Below, piece after piece: positions 52,380 through 61,940 of a stretch of DNA of 64,000 nucleotides. The notes beneath the pieces were generated by a model, which was not told where the DNA came from, made no database searches, and saw only the letters and a program-made list of their open reading frames with translations. The position numbers and the translations under genes are program-made. The DNA comes from CAWKOH01 sp963851245 (lineage in GTDB: Bacteria; Actinomycetota; Acidimicrobiia; Acidimicrobiales; Palsa-688): assembly GCA_963851245.1 (NCBI GenBank), contig CAWKOH010000001.1, forward strand, positions 496,001 through 560,000, in the 5' to 3' direction. Position 1 is the stretch's first letter. Every line of letters starts with the position of its first letter.

Positions 52380-54218
52380 TCACCGCCGTATTGCTGGAGT
52401 GTCCAGTGACGGTATGGCACCGAGCACAGCTGTGAGCGTGTCCACCCAGCCCCGCCGGCTATCCCCCACCGGCCCGCGGACGAGCCCCCGCTCCTTTGCG
52501 GCCTTCAGCGCCGGCTCGAGCATGTTGAGCGACGCCGCATCCCGGTGGCGTAGGTGACCGAGCTCGAGGTCGAGCTCGGCACGGGCGAGGCAGTCCCTCA
52601 GGAACATCCGATCGTCGACGACCGGCTGCGAGCCAAGCCGGTGCAAACCGCCAGCCACGATCTTGTGCGCTTCGAGGAACGGCGCGAGCGTACGCGGCGC
52701 CACGTATGGCCGGTGGAGGCGATCAAGAAGGGCGTGGGCTCCTGCCGGCCGGGCCAGGATCTCCTCCCATGCGCCGATCCGGGACTGCGCCGCTTCGGCG
52801 ACCGCCTCGCCGAACGCGGCGCCTTCGGGAAAGAAGAACTCGCGTTCGAGGACATCGCGCACGACGCCTGCGTTTCGCCAGAACACCGCGGTGGATTCGT
52901 CATCGCCGTGGTCAGCGGCAGCGGTCATGGCGAGCGCGACCTCGACGATCCCCTGGATGGCGAAGTGATGCACAATGGCGTTGCGGTAGTAGGCGGCCTC
53001 GAGGTGGCGGCCAGGAACCACGCGGTATTCCGCGTCCTTCCCGCGCCCGTCGATCGCGACAAGGCCCTGGGTCGTGAGCAGGTCGAGGGCTCGCCGGACG
53101 TTTGCCGGGCCGCCGACGCATGGCTCGGGTGCCGGGAGCTTGCGCTTGTCGATCTCTGCCACCACCGGGGCGAGTGTGGCGACCAGCTCGTCGACCCGCA
53201 TCTTGACGCCATCGCGCTCGAGGAGCACCCAGAGGACGAGCGCCACACCGGTGATCGGGGTGGCAGCCTCGATGCGCCGGCTCACCTCGATGGCCGCCCG
53301 CATAATCGATGCCGAGAGGTCGTCTCCCGACCCACCGGCTTTGCGCTCGACGAAGGTGGCTAGAGACACCGGCTCTCCGATCCCGATGTGGATCATCGCT
53401 TCAGGGGGGACGCGGCGCTGCGTGCGGGCAAGCCGAACCATGAAGAGAAGGTTCTCCGCAGCCTTCGACGCCCCACGGCCGTACCGGGCGTACTCGTAGA
53501 CCTCGTCGAGATACTCGTAGACCACCGTTGCCGGGACCAGCGTGACGTCCGCTGTCCTGCCGTCGGCGTAGGCGTCGGCGACGTAGGCGAGCAAGCCCGC
53601 CTTGGGCGGGAGGAGCTTCCCCGTCCGAGACCGGCCCCCCTCGAGCGCCCACAGGAAGTTGGCCCGGTGCTCGGTCAACCATCCGACGTAGTAGCGCAGC
53701 GCGTAGGTGTACACCGGATCGCGGAAACCGCGACGGATGAAGATGATTCCGGCGTGGTGGCCGATGCTGCCCATGGGCCAGAACAGGTTGTTGGCCCCAG
53801 CGAAGCGGAACTCGCGGGCGAAGCCACGGCGGGCGAACGGCACCCGCACGACGAAGTCGAGATACGACCGGTGCCCCGTCATCATGACCAGCGGGCTCTT
53901 CTCGTTGCACGCCCGCAGGCGTTCCACCGCGCTCTCGTCGTACTGGACCACACCCTCGAACCCGCGAGCGTCGGCGATCCTGCTCAGCAACAGGTTGAAG
54001 TCGGGGAGCGCCTCGCTGTGGACGGTGACGATCTCGTCGAGGTAGCGAGCGGCGTCCACTTCGACGTCGGCACGCTCGCGGCCGTGGCGATCCGCCAATT
54101 CGTCGAGGGCCGTCCGGAAGGTTTCGGAGCCGCGGATATCAGCGACGGTAGCGACGCGCTTGGCGTTCGACTCGCGCTGGCACTGCCAAACTCTGCGCAG
54201 CCCGCTGATCACGGGCAC
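52380..54218 (-). CDS. Glycerol-3-phosphate 1-acyltransferase (PlsB-like)
   Basis: The 612-residue protein has the acyltransferase motifs of PlsB: GHRSYLDF with catalytic His116 and Asp121, GIIFIRRGF (158-165) and LEGGRSRTGK (192-201), followed by a long C-terminal region. PlsB adds the first acyl chain to sn-glycerol 3-phosphate at the membrane. The protein is shorter than the Escherichia coli enzyme, as is common in actinobacteria. It lies 25 bases after the WS/DGAT gene. Together with the HAD-PlsC protein it supplies diacylglycerol for the WS/DGATs. Confidence 0.9.
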   Translation of the reverse strand: MPVISGLRRVWQCQRESNAKRVATVADIRGSETFRTALDELADRHGRERADVEVDAARYLDEIVTVHSEALPDFNLLLSRIADARGFEGVVQYDESAVERLRACNEKSPLVMMTGHRSYLDFVVRVPFARRGFAREFRFAGANNLFWPMGSIGHHAGIIFIRRGFRDPVYTYALRYYVGWLTEHRANFLWALEGGRSRTGKLLPPKAGLLAYVADAYADGRTADVTLVPATVVYEYLDEVYEYARYGRGASKAAENLLFMVRLARTQRRVPPEAMIHIGIGEPVSLATFVERKAGGSGDDLSASIMRAAIEVSRRIEAATPITGVALVLWVLLERDGVKMRVDELVATLAPVVAEIDKRKLPAPEPCVGGPANVRRALDLLTTQGLVAIDGRGKDAEYRVVPGRHLEAAYYRNAIVHHFAIQGIVEVALAMTAAADHGDDESTAVFWRNAGVVRDVLEREFFFPEGAAFGEAVAEAAQSRIGAWEEILARPAGAHALLDRLHRPYVAPRTLAPFLEAHKIVAGGLHRLGSQPVVDDRMFLRDCLARAELDLELGHLRHRDAASLNMLEPALKAAKERGLVRGPVGDSRRGWVDTLTAVLGAIPSLDTPAIRR

Positions 54219-54243
54219 ACGTCGAGGAGTCGCCGCGCACCGG

Positions 54244-55716
54244 TCAAGGTGCGACCTCGCGGGGTTTGGTGGCTCGCTTGGGGGGCTCGGGCCTGCCGAC
54301 GGCCAGGACCTCGTCGAAGCCCTCGGCCAGGCACCGCAGGAGCACCTCGGGGTCGGTGACTGCTGCCGGGTCCGCGTGGACGGTGATGCAACAAGTGTCG
54401 AGGTGCGTGATCATCCCGATGAACGCCGCGACGCCCACGTGCGGCCCAAAGCCATAGCTGCGCATGATCTGGGCGCCGGCGATGTAGGTCGGCTCCATGA
54501 GTCCGCGCACCTGGCTGACGCCTATGTCGATCTTCACCAATTCCATCAGGGGGCTCGCCATCCAGCGGTCGGGCAGGTGCACCAGTATGTTGGCGGCGCC
54601 TCCGAGGACCTCCATCGCTGGCTCGTATCGGGCCGCGAGCACGATCTCGTGGATGCGTTTCATCCGCTCGGCGGCTCCGGTTACTCCGACAGGCGCGGCG
54701 ATCATGGCCGCCGCCACCTGGTTTCCCAACGCGCGGTCGTCATCGGAACGAGTGCTGATGGGCATGCCTATAGGCATCTCGTCGATGTGTACGCCGAAGT
54801 ACTCGTGGTAGCGGCGGAGGCCGCCCAACACTCCGGCGAGGTACGCGTCGTTGATGGTGCAGTCGATCGACTTGGCGGCCCGCCGCAGGTCGGCGAACGG
54901 GATGTCAAGGAGCTCGAAGCGCGAGCCTGGGCTGCGCCCTCTGAGCATGGGCGAAGGGGCAGCGCTGACCGGTGTGATGAGGCGCCGGATGGACGCCAGG
55001 AGCTCTGCGGAATCATGGAGCAACTCGCCGGGTGTGGTGACGAAGCGCTTGGCCAACCGATCGGCGACACCGACGACCTCCCAAGCGCGGCGAACCGCCT
55101 CTATCGGCGCCCGGACGACGGCCGCGACAGGAGATGGCCACTCGTCGCCGGAGAGGGTCGCAGCCGGCCATTCGGGCACGGTGTTGACGAGGTCTCCGTC
55201 CCGCTCGGCGTCGTACGCGACCTGCGCCAATTGCACTGTCGCGTTGCCGTCCATCCACGAGTGGTGGAACTTCATGAGCAGTGCGGCACGGCCACCTTCC
55301 AGCCCTTCCATGAGCGTCACTTGCCACAGGGGGCGCCCCGGATCGTGGGGTGTCATGCCGTCGGCCTCGGCGTAGTCCAGCACCTGGCGGAGGGTGCCCG
55401 GAGACGGAACGCTGAGGCGTCGGACGTGGAATCGAAGGTCGAAATCCGGGTCGTCACGCCACATGGGGAGGCGACCAGGAATCGTCGTCCGGACCACGCG
55501 TTTGTGCAAAGGTGGCAGGATGCGGCTGGCCCGCTCCCACACTTGAACGAACCGATCCCACTCCGGCACCTTGTCAAGGACGTAAACGAAATGGCCGGTG
55601 CCGCGTGTGCGGGGGTTCGAATCACCCTTCAGGAACATCGCGTCTGTAGCCGCAAGTGCGTCAGGCCACGTCCGGAACGCTTCGATCAGCGCGTCGGGTT
55701 TCTGGATCTCAGCCAT
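54244..55716 (-). CDS. Wax ester synthase / diacylglycerol acyltransferase (WS/DGAT)
   Basis: The 490-residue protein has the active-site motif KFHHSWMDGNA (HHxxxDG, His151-Gly157) and the second family motif NDAYLAGVLGGLRRY; PLWQVTLMEGLEGGR precedes the active site. WS/DGATs esterify diacylglycerol or fatty alcohols with acyl-CoA at the membrane or lipid droplet surface. Its start overlaps the acyl-CoA synthetase stop by 8 bases. The second WS/DGAT in this operon is about the same size but diverged. Confidence 0.93.
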   Translation of the reverse strand: MAEIQKPDALIEAFRTWPDALAATDAMFLKGDSNPRTRGTGHFVYVLDKVPEWDRFVQVWERASRILPPLHKRVVRTTIPGRLPMWRDDPDFDLRFHVRRLSVPSPGTLRQVLDYAEADGMTPHDPGRPLWQVTLMEGLEGGRAALLMKFHHSWMDGNATVQLAQVAYDAERDGDLVNTVPEWPAATLSGDEWPSPVAAVVRAPIEAVRRAWEVVGVADRLAKRFVTTPGELLHDSAELLASIRRLITPVSAAPSPMLRGRSPGSRFELLDIPFADLRRAAKSIDCTINDAYLAGVLGGLRRYHEYFGVHIDEMPIGMPISTRSDDDRALGNQVAAAMIAAPVGVTGAAERMKRIHEIVLAARYEPAMEVLGGAANILVHLPDRWMASPLMELVKIDIGVSQVRGLMEPTYIAGAQIMRSYGFGPHVGVAAFIGMITHLDTCCITVHADPAAVTDPEVLLRCLAEGFDEVLAVGRPEPPKRATKPREVAP

Positions 55717-57316
55717 CGCGTCTACCGCTTGCCCGCAGGCGATCGAACGTGTTCGGTCCTATCCCCCGCTCTCGCAGCTTGTTCTTCTGGATCCGGAACG
55801 TCGCCTGCGTGGTGGGTAACTCGTCTATGACCTCGACGTATCGCGGCATGGCGAACTTCGGAACCCGATCGATCAAGAACTCGATTAGCCCAGCTTCATC
55901 GACGGACGCACCCGGCTCGCAGACGACGTACACCATGACCTCATCTTCGCCATCCTCCGATGGCACGGCGACCGCTACCGCTTGGCCGACGCCCGGGAAC
56001 GCGCAGACAGCCTGTTCGACCTCGAACGAAGAGATGTTCTCACCCCGGCGGCGGATGTAATCCTTCGAGCGGTCAACGAAGTAGTGCTCCCCGTCCTCGT
56101 CGCGGACAAACGTATCGCCTGTGTGCAACCAACCGTTGCGCCAAGCCCGCACCGTCGCCTCCGGCATGTTGAGGTAGCCGAGGCTGCAGGACCACGGGCT
56201 GCGGGGACGGACGATCAGCTCTCCAGGAACGCCGTCGGCGACCGGGTAGTCGTGGTCGTCAACGATCGCAACTTCCATCGGCGAGTCCGGCGCGACCCGG
56301 CCACAGCTCCGATAGTTGGACCCGTTCACGTCCCGCATGAACGAGAACAAGACACTGCCGACCTCAGTGCTCCCGAAGGTCGTGTAGACGTTCACGCCGA
56401 AGCGTCGCTTGAACTCGTCCACCTCGGGGATGACCGGGCCCATCACCACAGCCTTGAGCGTGTTGTCGGCGTCGCCGGCGCTCCGGGGCTGCCCATACAG
56501 GAAGCTGGCGATGACGCTGACCACGTAAGCCGATGTGCACCCGTAGGTGCGGATATCGTTCCAGAAGTCCCCGATGCTGAACCGCTCTCGCAGGATGAGC
56601 TTGCCATTCCTGGCGGCCGGCACGAAGAAGGCCGACTTGCCGAGCGAATGAAACGGTGGCCAGAAGCCGTAGAAGACGGGTTCGTCGAATTCGGACGGCG
56701 CGAAGAGGAGCCTAACGAGTTCCTGCATACCCCACGGCTGGAAGACCGCCTTCGCCTGTCCGGTCGTGCCCGAGGTGTAGATGACGCTCATGATGTCCCA
56801 GAGTTGTGGCTCTACGAGACCATCGAGTGGGTCCGCCTCCGAGAGGAACCCGTCGCCGGTCAGGACGCGGAAGCGCTTCCCGAGGCCGTGGTCGTCGTCG
56901 CCGGGCTCCGAGTCGTACACGACGACGATGTGCACGAAGTCGAGGTTGTCAGCAACGAGCGCCAGCCACGGGGCGAACCGTCGGGACGTCACCACGATCC
57001 GCGCTCGCGAGTTGTTGATGGCGTGGATGAGCCATTCGCCGCGGTAGTCCGTGTTCACGGGGACCTCGATCGCCCGGAGCCATGCGCACCCGAGCCAGGC
57101 GTACAGCGCCTCCGGCGAGGTTGGCATCATCGTCACGACGTACTCGCCGGGCTCGACGGCGAGCCGGCGGTAGGCGTCGGCCCACCGCCGGCAGTTGCGG
57201 TCCACCTCTTCCCAGGTGAGGCGTTCGCCGGACCCGACGGTCTCGATAGCGATGCTCTTCGGCGTCGCTCGCGCCCGGTCGGCGACAAGCACCGGAAGCG
57301 GTGCCCAGCTATCCAC
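55709..57316 (-). CDS. AMP-forming acyl-CoA synthetase of the storage-lipid operon
   Basis: The 535-residue protein has VIYTSGTTGQAKAVFQPWGM, TTFGSTEVGSVLFSF, GWLHTGDTFVRDEDGEHYFV with the ribose-binding Asp, and DRSKDYIRRRGENISSFEVE. The C-terminal Lys segment is QATFRIQKNKLRE. The GTG at 57316 has AAGGAGG 7 bases upstream. It overlaps both neighbours by 8 bases. In this setting it should supply acyl-CoA for triacylglycerol or wax-ester assembly. The P-loop segment is less canonical (GQAKAV), so the substrate may differ from long-chain fatty acids. Confidence 0.9.
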   Translation of the reverse strand: MDSWAPLPVLVADRARATPKSIAIETVGSGERLTWEEVDRNCRRWADAYRRLAVEPGEYVVTMMPTSPEALYAWLGCAWLRAIEVPVNTDYRGEWLIHAINNSRARIVVTSRRFAPWLALVADNLDFVHIVVVYDSEPGDDDHGLGKRFRVLTGDGFLSEADPLDGLVEPQLWDIMSVIYTSGTTGQAKAVFQPWGMQELVRLLFAPSEFDEPVFYGFWPPFHSLGKSAFFVPAARNGKLILRERFSIGDFWNDIRTYGCTSAYVVSVIASFLYGQPRSAGDADNTLKAVVMGPVIPEVDEFKRRFGVNVYTTFGSTEVGSVLFSFMRDVNGSNYRSCGRVAPDSPMEVAIVDDHDYPVADGVPGELIVRPRSPWSCSLGYLNMPEATVRAWRNGWLHTGDTFVRDEDGEHYFVDRSKDYIRRRGENISSFEVEQAVCAFPGVGQAVAVAVPSEDGEDEVMVYVVCEPGASVDEAGLIEFLIDRVPKFAMPRYVEVIDELPTTQATFRIQKNKLRERGIGPNTFDRLRASGRRDG

Positions 57317-58790
57317 GACAGTGCCTCCTTGTGCCTGTGAAAGGATTGCTCGGCCGGCGGGGCCAGTGAGCTAGGGTATCCACGTAGAGTTGACGGACTT
57401 CCTCGATGCGTTTGGGAAGCTCGTCGACCTTCCACCCATCCACAGAGATTGGCTCGAGTACGGCGACGTCGATCACACCGGGGTGCAATGCGATGCCCTT
57501 TCGCCCCGCGAGGGAGTCGGCATTGCGGATGATGATGGGGACGATGGGCAGGCCCGTGCCCATGGCGATCCGGAACGCCCCCTTCTTGAACGGCCCGACC
57601 TGTTTGGTGTCCAGGCGAGTACCCTCAGGCGCGATAAGGACCGACAGGCCCTTGCGAGCCAAGTCCTCGCTCGACTGCAGGGCGGCGACGGCCGCATCGG
57701 TATTCTCCCGATCAACCCATGCTACGTCGAGCAGCTTACCCACGGCGCCGGCCACGGGGTTCTTGCCGATCTCGGCCTTGGCCACGGCCGTGAAGTCCTT
57801 ACGCACGATCCGCATGGCGATGAGTCCATCGAAGGAGTTGCGGTGGTTGACGAGGAATACCGCCGGACGGTACTTCCATGCGTTTTCCTCGCCGATCACG
57901 TTGACCCGAACACCCCCAGCATCGAGAACGGCTTGCAGCCAGTGCTCGTAGACGAAGTTGATGCCGGCCCACTTGTCCCGGCGGGCCAGCCCGATCCCCA
58001 GCCCGATGCCGCTCAGCGGCAAGCCGACGCCAACTCCCGCGAGCGTGCGCACTGCGCTTTTGATGCCACCGCCGCGGCTGGTGAACCGCAACACTGGCCA
58101 GCCGCGCTTGGCCGCGATCTGGACCAGTCGGCTGCCGGGGTTGGTCGGACGGGGGTTGCCGACCAGATACATCAGCGCTGCGTCCTCGTCGCCGTCGGCA
58201 TAGAAAAAGCTGCGCCCGAGGTCGATCTTGCGCTCGGTCGCGAACGCTTGCGCGGCGTTGGCCTTGCCTGGCCCGAAGAGGATGGGCCGCTGCACCTCAC
58301 CGGTCAGCACACCGTCCTCGGTCACGAACCGGTTGCACAGGACGTGCTCGATTCCCAGGTAGCCCGCCACCGGTTGGGCCTGGAAAATCGAGGCTGACGA
58401 GCTGAGCACGACCGTGTGCCCGCGACGCTGGTGGGCCTCGACGATGTCGCGCATCTCCGGGTAGATGCGCTCGACCAGGTTACGCTGGAAGATCCGGAGG
58501 CCCATTTCCTCGAGATCCTCCTGCGCTCGCCCCGCCCAGGCGGCGGCGCCGAGCTCAAGCAGCTCCCCGAACGATTTCTCGTTGACACCGCTGCTGACCA
58601 TCAAGGCCAAGCTGCGGACAAGCTCCGAGGCGCCGAGCTCGCGGCGGCGCATGCGGTCCTGAGCCAGGTAGCGGGCCGAGTACCCGGCGATCAGAGTGCC
58701 ATCGAGGTCGAAAAATGCGCCGACCTCGGGTCCGGCTGGGCCGGCGTCGATCTCGGCGATCGATCCCGGAAGGCGAAGTTCCGTGGTCAT
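57309..58790 (-). CDS. HAD-superfamily phosphatase fused to PlsC acyltransferase
   Basis: The 493-residue protein has two domains. Residues 1-250 are a HAD-IB phosphatase with FFDLDGTL (26-33, nucleophile Asp28) and FFYADGDEDAALMYLVGNPR near 195-214. Residues 260-493 are a 1-acylglycerol-3-phosphate acyltransferase with NHRNSFD (His316, Asp321) and APEGTR (387-392). The fusion could carry out the second acylation and the phosphate removal to diacylglycerol. The ATG at 58790 overlaps the WS/DGAT stop. Longer upstream frames are ignored. Confidence 0.93.
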   Translation of the reverse strand: MTTELRLPGSIAEIDAGPAGPEVGAFFDLDGTLIAGYSARYLAQDRMRRRELGASELVRSLALMVSSGVNEKSFGELLELGAAAWAGRAQEDLEEMGLRIFQRNLVERIYPEMRDIVEAHQRRGHTVVLSSSASIFQAQPVAGYLGIEHVLCNRFVTEDGVLTGEVQRPILFGPGKANAAQAFATERKIDLGRSFFYADGDEDAALMYLVGNPRPTNPGSRLVQIAAKRGWPVLRFTSRGGGIKSAVRTLAGVGVGLPLSGIGLGIGLARRDKWAGINFVYEHWLQAVLDAGGVRVNVIGEENAWKYRPAVFLVNHRNSFDGLIAMRIVRKDFTAVAKAEIGKNPVAGAVGKLLDVAWVDRENTDAAVAALQSSEDLARKGLSVLIAPEGTRLDTKQVGPFKKGAFRIAMGTGLPIVPIIIRNADSLAGRKGIALHPGVIDVAVLEPISVDGWKVDELPKRIEEVRQLYVDTLAHWPRRPSNPFTGTRRHCRG

Positions 58791-60262
58791 CGCGACCTCC
58801 CTCGGGCCGGCCGCTGGGCGACGCCGATCACCTCTTCGGAACCCTGCCGCAAGCTTTCGACGAACACAGCGGGTTCGGCCACCGCGACCGCGTCGAGGTG
58901 CACACCGATGTGGCAACGACCCTCGGCTGTGTACGACAGGATCGTCGCGGCCGCACCGGCCAACGGGCCGATCGGCACGATCCGCACGACCGGAGCACCG
59001 GCGACATGGACCGGGCCGACATGGCCACTGAGGTGCCCGACGTTGACGTCGACGACATCGCCGGCATCCCGAGCCGCGGCCAGCACCTGGTCCGGTAACC
59101 ACGCTACGACGGGAGCTGCGGCACGAAGCAGGGCGGCTTCGGCAGCCCTCTCCTCGGCCGTCAGCACGATCTCGCGCACCTTGCGCATCCGCACTACCGG
59201 ATCGATCTCAGATATCGGCGCGGCGACGCGCACGCCGGACCAGGGGTTGAGGGCGGGACGGTCGTCGGCCTCGATGGGGATCGATATAGCCACCGGGATG
59301 GCGTCCACCGGCACGCCGAGCTGCTCGTGGTACAGCCGGAGGCCGCCGCACACCGCGGCGACGTAGGCGTCGTTCAGCGAGCAGCCGGCGTTGGACGCGG
59401 CTGCCCGCAATTCCGAGAAGTCGATCTCGAACGACTCGACCCGCCTCTGGAGACCACGTCGTTGCAGCAGCGGCGACGGCGGCGCCGGCGGCCCGCCCGC
59501 CGCCCGCCGCAGGGACGACACGAAACGCCCCAGTTCTTTCACTGCGCCCACGGGGTCCCGCGTGGTGCCCGTCACGAGGTGGACCGCCTCGCTCGTCCGG
59601 CGCCGGGCGCGTCCAGCGGCCATCAACGGCAGATGACGTAACTCGCGTCGCGTCAGGTCGAGTGGCGAGAGGTCCTCCGGCGACGGCAGCAGTGGCATCG
59701 GCGACGCCTGTGGCTCGCGCCCACCCGCCCGCAACACGCGGTCGAAGACGATCCCACCGATCCCGTCGGTGACGGCATGGCTGAACTTCCAAATGATGGC
59801 AGCCGCCGGCGACTCCTGGTCGCACAGCCCTTCGACCAGTGTTGCCTCCCACAACGGGCGGTTGACGTCGAGCGGCGCGGAGTGGAACGTCTCTGCGAGG
59901 TCGAGCAGCTGGCGAAATGAACCAGGCCCGGGCAGGGCGATCCGGCGCATGTGGTAGTCGAGGTCGAAGTCCGGGTCGATGACCCACCGCGCCGGAGTGA
60001 TCGGCAGGAGCGGGGCCACAACCCGTTGGCGCATCCGCAGGACGAGTCGGCTGGCGCGGTCGAGGTCACTGCGGAGCCGCTCCCAGTCGGGCACGGAGTC
60101 GAGGACATCGACCACGACCGACGCCGACGCTCGTCCCTGGTGTTCGAGGCGATAGCCGACGTAGCCGATGGCCGACAGCTCCCGCGTCCATATCACCGCG
60201 GACTCTGCGATCACTGTTTCTCTCCTGGTCGTGCCCGACTTGACGGTCGCAACGGTGCTCAC
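58787..60262 (-). CDS. Wax ester synthase / diacylglycerol acyltransferase (WS/DGAT), second copy
   Basis: The 491-residue protein has the active-site segment KFSHAVTDGIGG, where the first His of HHxxxDG is Ser161 but the catalytic second His162 and Asp166 are kept. NDAYVAAVCGGLRLYHE and PLWEATLVEGL follow the family pattern. This difference from the first WS/DGAT may alter acceptor preference. It starts 3 bases after the kinase stop, so the operon begins with the kinase and continues here without a gap. Confidence 0.9.
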   Translation of the reverse strand: MSTVATVKSGTTRRETVIAESAVIWTRELSAIGYVGYRLEHQGRASASVVVDVLDSVPDWERLRSDLDRASRLVLRMRQRVVAPLLPITPARWVIDPDFDLDYHMRRIALPGPGSFRQLLDLAETFHSAPLDVNRPLWEATLVEGLCDQESPAAAIIWKFSHAVTDGIGGIVFDRVLRAGGREPQASPMPLLPSPEDLSPLDLTRRELRHLPLMAAGRARRRTSEAVHLVTGTTRDPVGAVKELGRFVSSLRRAAGGPPAPPSPLLQRRGLQRRVESFEIDFSELRAAASNAGCSLNDAYVAAVCGGLRLYHEQLGVPVDAIPVAISIPIEADDRPALNPWSGVRVAAPISEIDPVVRMRKVREIVLTAEERAAEAALLRAAAPVVAWLPDQVLAAARDAGDVVDVNVGHLSGHVGPVHVAGAPVVRIVPIGPLAGAAATILSYTAEGRCHIGVHLDAVAVAEPAVFVESLRQGSEEVIGVAQRPARGRSR

Positions 60263-60265
60263 GGC

Positions 60266-61435
60266 TCAGACTCGCTTGCCGTCGACGAGCGTCTTGAGCA
60301 GCGCAAAAGAGTCGTGCGTTTCGATAGCGGCGACCACGCGCTCGACGCCGATTCGGGTGACCTCAGGTTCCTGGGCGCGCTCGCCAGCTTCGGACGCGGC
60401 GACGGCGGACGTATAGAAGTCGGTCAGGCCGGCCCGATAGAGCGTCCACAGGTACTCTAAATCGACGGCGATGCCAGCACCATCGAGGCGGACGGCATAG
60501 CGCTCGACGAGGCCTCGCTCGATCTTGCGGAGCACATCTTGGTCAGCCGAGGCGGTGGCGAAGTATGCCAGATCGCGGACACCCGCTCCTGCTCTGGCGA
60601 CCTGCCAGTCGATGAAGCCCGGCTTGTCGCCCTCGAAGAACAGGTTCCCGAGGTGGGGGTCGCCATGGAGGACGGTCTGGGGCTGCGACTCCCAAAAGGC
60701 GTCGATGTCGGCGCTCCGCTCGAAGAAGATCCGACCCTGGCGCTTGATCTGTTCCGGCACGATGTCGGCCGCTTGACCCTTCATGTTCCCGAGGAAGCGC
60801 CGCCTGACGACGTCGCCGACGGCCATTGCTGCGGGTGAGAAGCGGGTGGCAAGCGGCTTGAGGTCAGTGGCGAACCGGCCGGTAGCCCAGTACGCGGCGT
60901 GCTGGTTCGCCATGGCGTCGGCCACGGCTTCGGCCTCGGCGGCAGCGACGGGCTCGCGGATGTCGCGGAAGCGGGCGCTCCCCGCCAGGTCCTCGAGGAC
61001 CATTATGTTGCGACCGCGAAACGAGTCGACCTTGGCGGCATAGCAGTGCGGGGTTCGGACCGGCAGCTCATCGCCAAGGGTTTGGTAGAGGAAGACCTCG
61101 CGCGTGCCCAGTCCCATCACGAGCATCATCAGGTGCTGCAGGTAGTTATGCGGGGTGAACTTGAGGAACACGTGGTCGGGCACGTCTTCGTCGTCAGCGG
61201 CGTCGACCGCGATCCGGGCGCGGGCTGCTGTGCCCGAGTGCTCGTCGACGACGCTGAGCGAGCGGATGGCGCCGGCCCGAAGGCCCATGGCCTCCTCGAG
61301 CCACCGAGGTGTGACGCTGTTCGACCGCAAGGGCACGCGAGAGCCGCCAGGTACGACCCGGTCCAATGCGGCTCGACTGGCCTCCCTCGCCACCACCGCC
61401 ACTCCTTGAGCGGAGAGCAACGTACGCGACGACAT
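60266..61435 (-). CDS. Aminoglycoside-phosphotransferase-like kinase, first gene of the storage-lipid operon
   Basis: The 389-residue protein has the kinase features VFLKFTPHNYLQHL, IMVLEDLAGSARF, TVLHGDPHLGNLFFEG (catalytic loop) and GFIDWQVARAGAGVRDLAYF (magnesium-binding Asp). These enzymes phosphorylate hydroxyl groups. The ATG at 61435 lies just downstream of a possible -10 box (TAGCGT) and a tandem-hexamer element. Placement first in a triacylglycerol/wax-ester operon raises the possibility of a glycerol- or diacylglycerol-type kinase, but that is speculation. Confidence 0.87.
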   Translation of the reverse strand: MSSRTLLSAQGVAVVAREASRAALDRVVPGGSRVPLRSNSVTPRWLEEAMGLRAGAIRSLSVVDEHSGTAARARIAVDAADDEDVPDHVFLKFTPHNYLQHLMMLVMGLGTREVFLYQTLGDELPVRTPHCYAAKVDSFRGRNIMVLEDLAGSARFRDIREPVAAAEAEAVADAMANQHAAYWATGRFATDLKPLATRFSPAAMAVGDVVRRRFLGNMKGQAADIVPEQIKRQGRIFFERSADIDAFWESQPQTVLHGDPHLGNLFFEGDKPGFIDWQVARAGAGVRDLAYFATASADQDVLRKIERGLVERYAVRLDGAGIAVDLEYLWTLYRAGLTDFYTSAVAASEAGERAQEPEVTRIGVERVVAAIETHDSFALLKTLVDGKRV

Positions 61436-61463
61436 AGCGCGTGACGCTAGCACCTTTCGAACC

Positions 61464-61482
61464 TGATGTCGAGATCGATTTC
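61464..61482. promoter_or_regulatory. Tandem-hexamer element before the storage-lipid operon
   Basis: TGATGTCGAGATCGATTTC carries GATGTC, GAGATC and GATTTC in tandem. It lies 28 bases upstream of the kinase ATG at 61435, the same distance as in cassette B. The third hexamer is imperfect. Confidence 0.55.
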
Positions 61483-61561
61483 TGCTGTTCTGAACCGATC
61501 GGCTCCATGAACAGGCATCTCGATGTCAGCCGCTAGGTCCCGCAGGCAAAACTCACCTCGA

Positions 61562-61581
61562 ATTATCGATATCGACATCGA
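61562..61581. promoter_or_regulatory. Tandem-hexamer element in the storage-lipid intergenic region
   Basis: ATTATCGATATCGACATCGA contains GATATC and GACATC in tandem with flanking half units. It lies about 125 bases upstream of the storage operon start and may act with the copy at 61464; GATGTC is also seen at 61521-61526. Confidence 0.55.
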
Positions 61582-61672
61582 CCCAACAGCTAATTGTCAC
61601 GTGTAAAGGCGCCACACCTGCGCGATCTCCGGGACGCGCCGACGCTCGAACTGGTGCATCGATAACCTCACG

Positions 61673-61920
61673 CACCCCGCCTGTTCGGCAGAAGCTCAAG
61701 GACACCATCTTTGACCCCGGCAACACGGGCACGGATGTCCCCCGCCTCCTCGCCCTCCTCGCCCCGTACAAGGCCGGCCTCAAGTTCGACGAGCTGATCA
61801 CCCGGACTTACCACCTCGCGGACCTCCACCGGGGGTGCGAGGGACATGCGGGAGGGGCCGCAACATCCGCGGGATCATCATCTTCGAACAAGGTCTCGCC
61901 ACTGGTGTCAGGCGGGTGCC
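61673..61920 (+). pseudogene. C-terminal fragment of a zinc-dependent alcohol dehydrogenase
   Basis: The phase reads VRQKLKDTIFDPGNTGTDVP, LLALLAPYKAGLKFDELITR then TYHLADLHRG, typical of the C-terminal segment of NDMA-type or related alcohol dehydrogenases (DIPRLLDLYxAGxLKLDEL). A further indel moves the end, NIRGIIIFEQGL, into another phase. No N-terminus remains. It sits between the storage operon promoter and the phasin-like gene. Confidence 0.72.
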
Positions 61921-61940
61921 TCGGAGACGAACGCGAGTCT

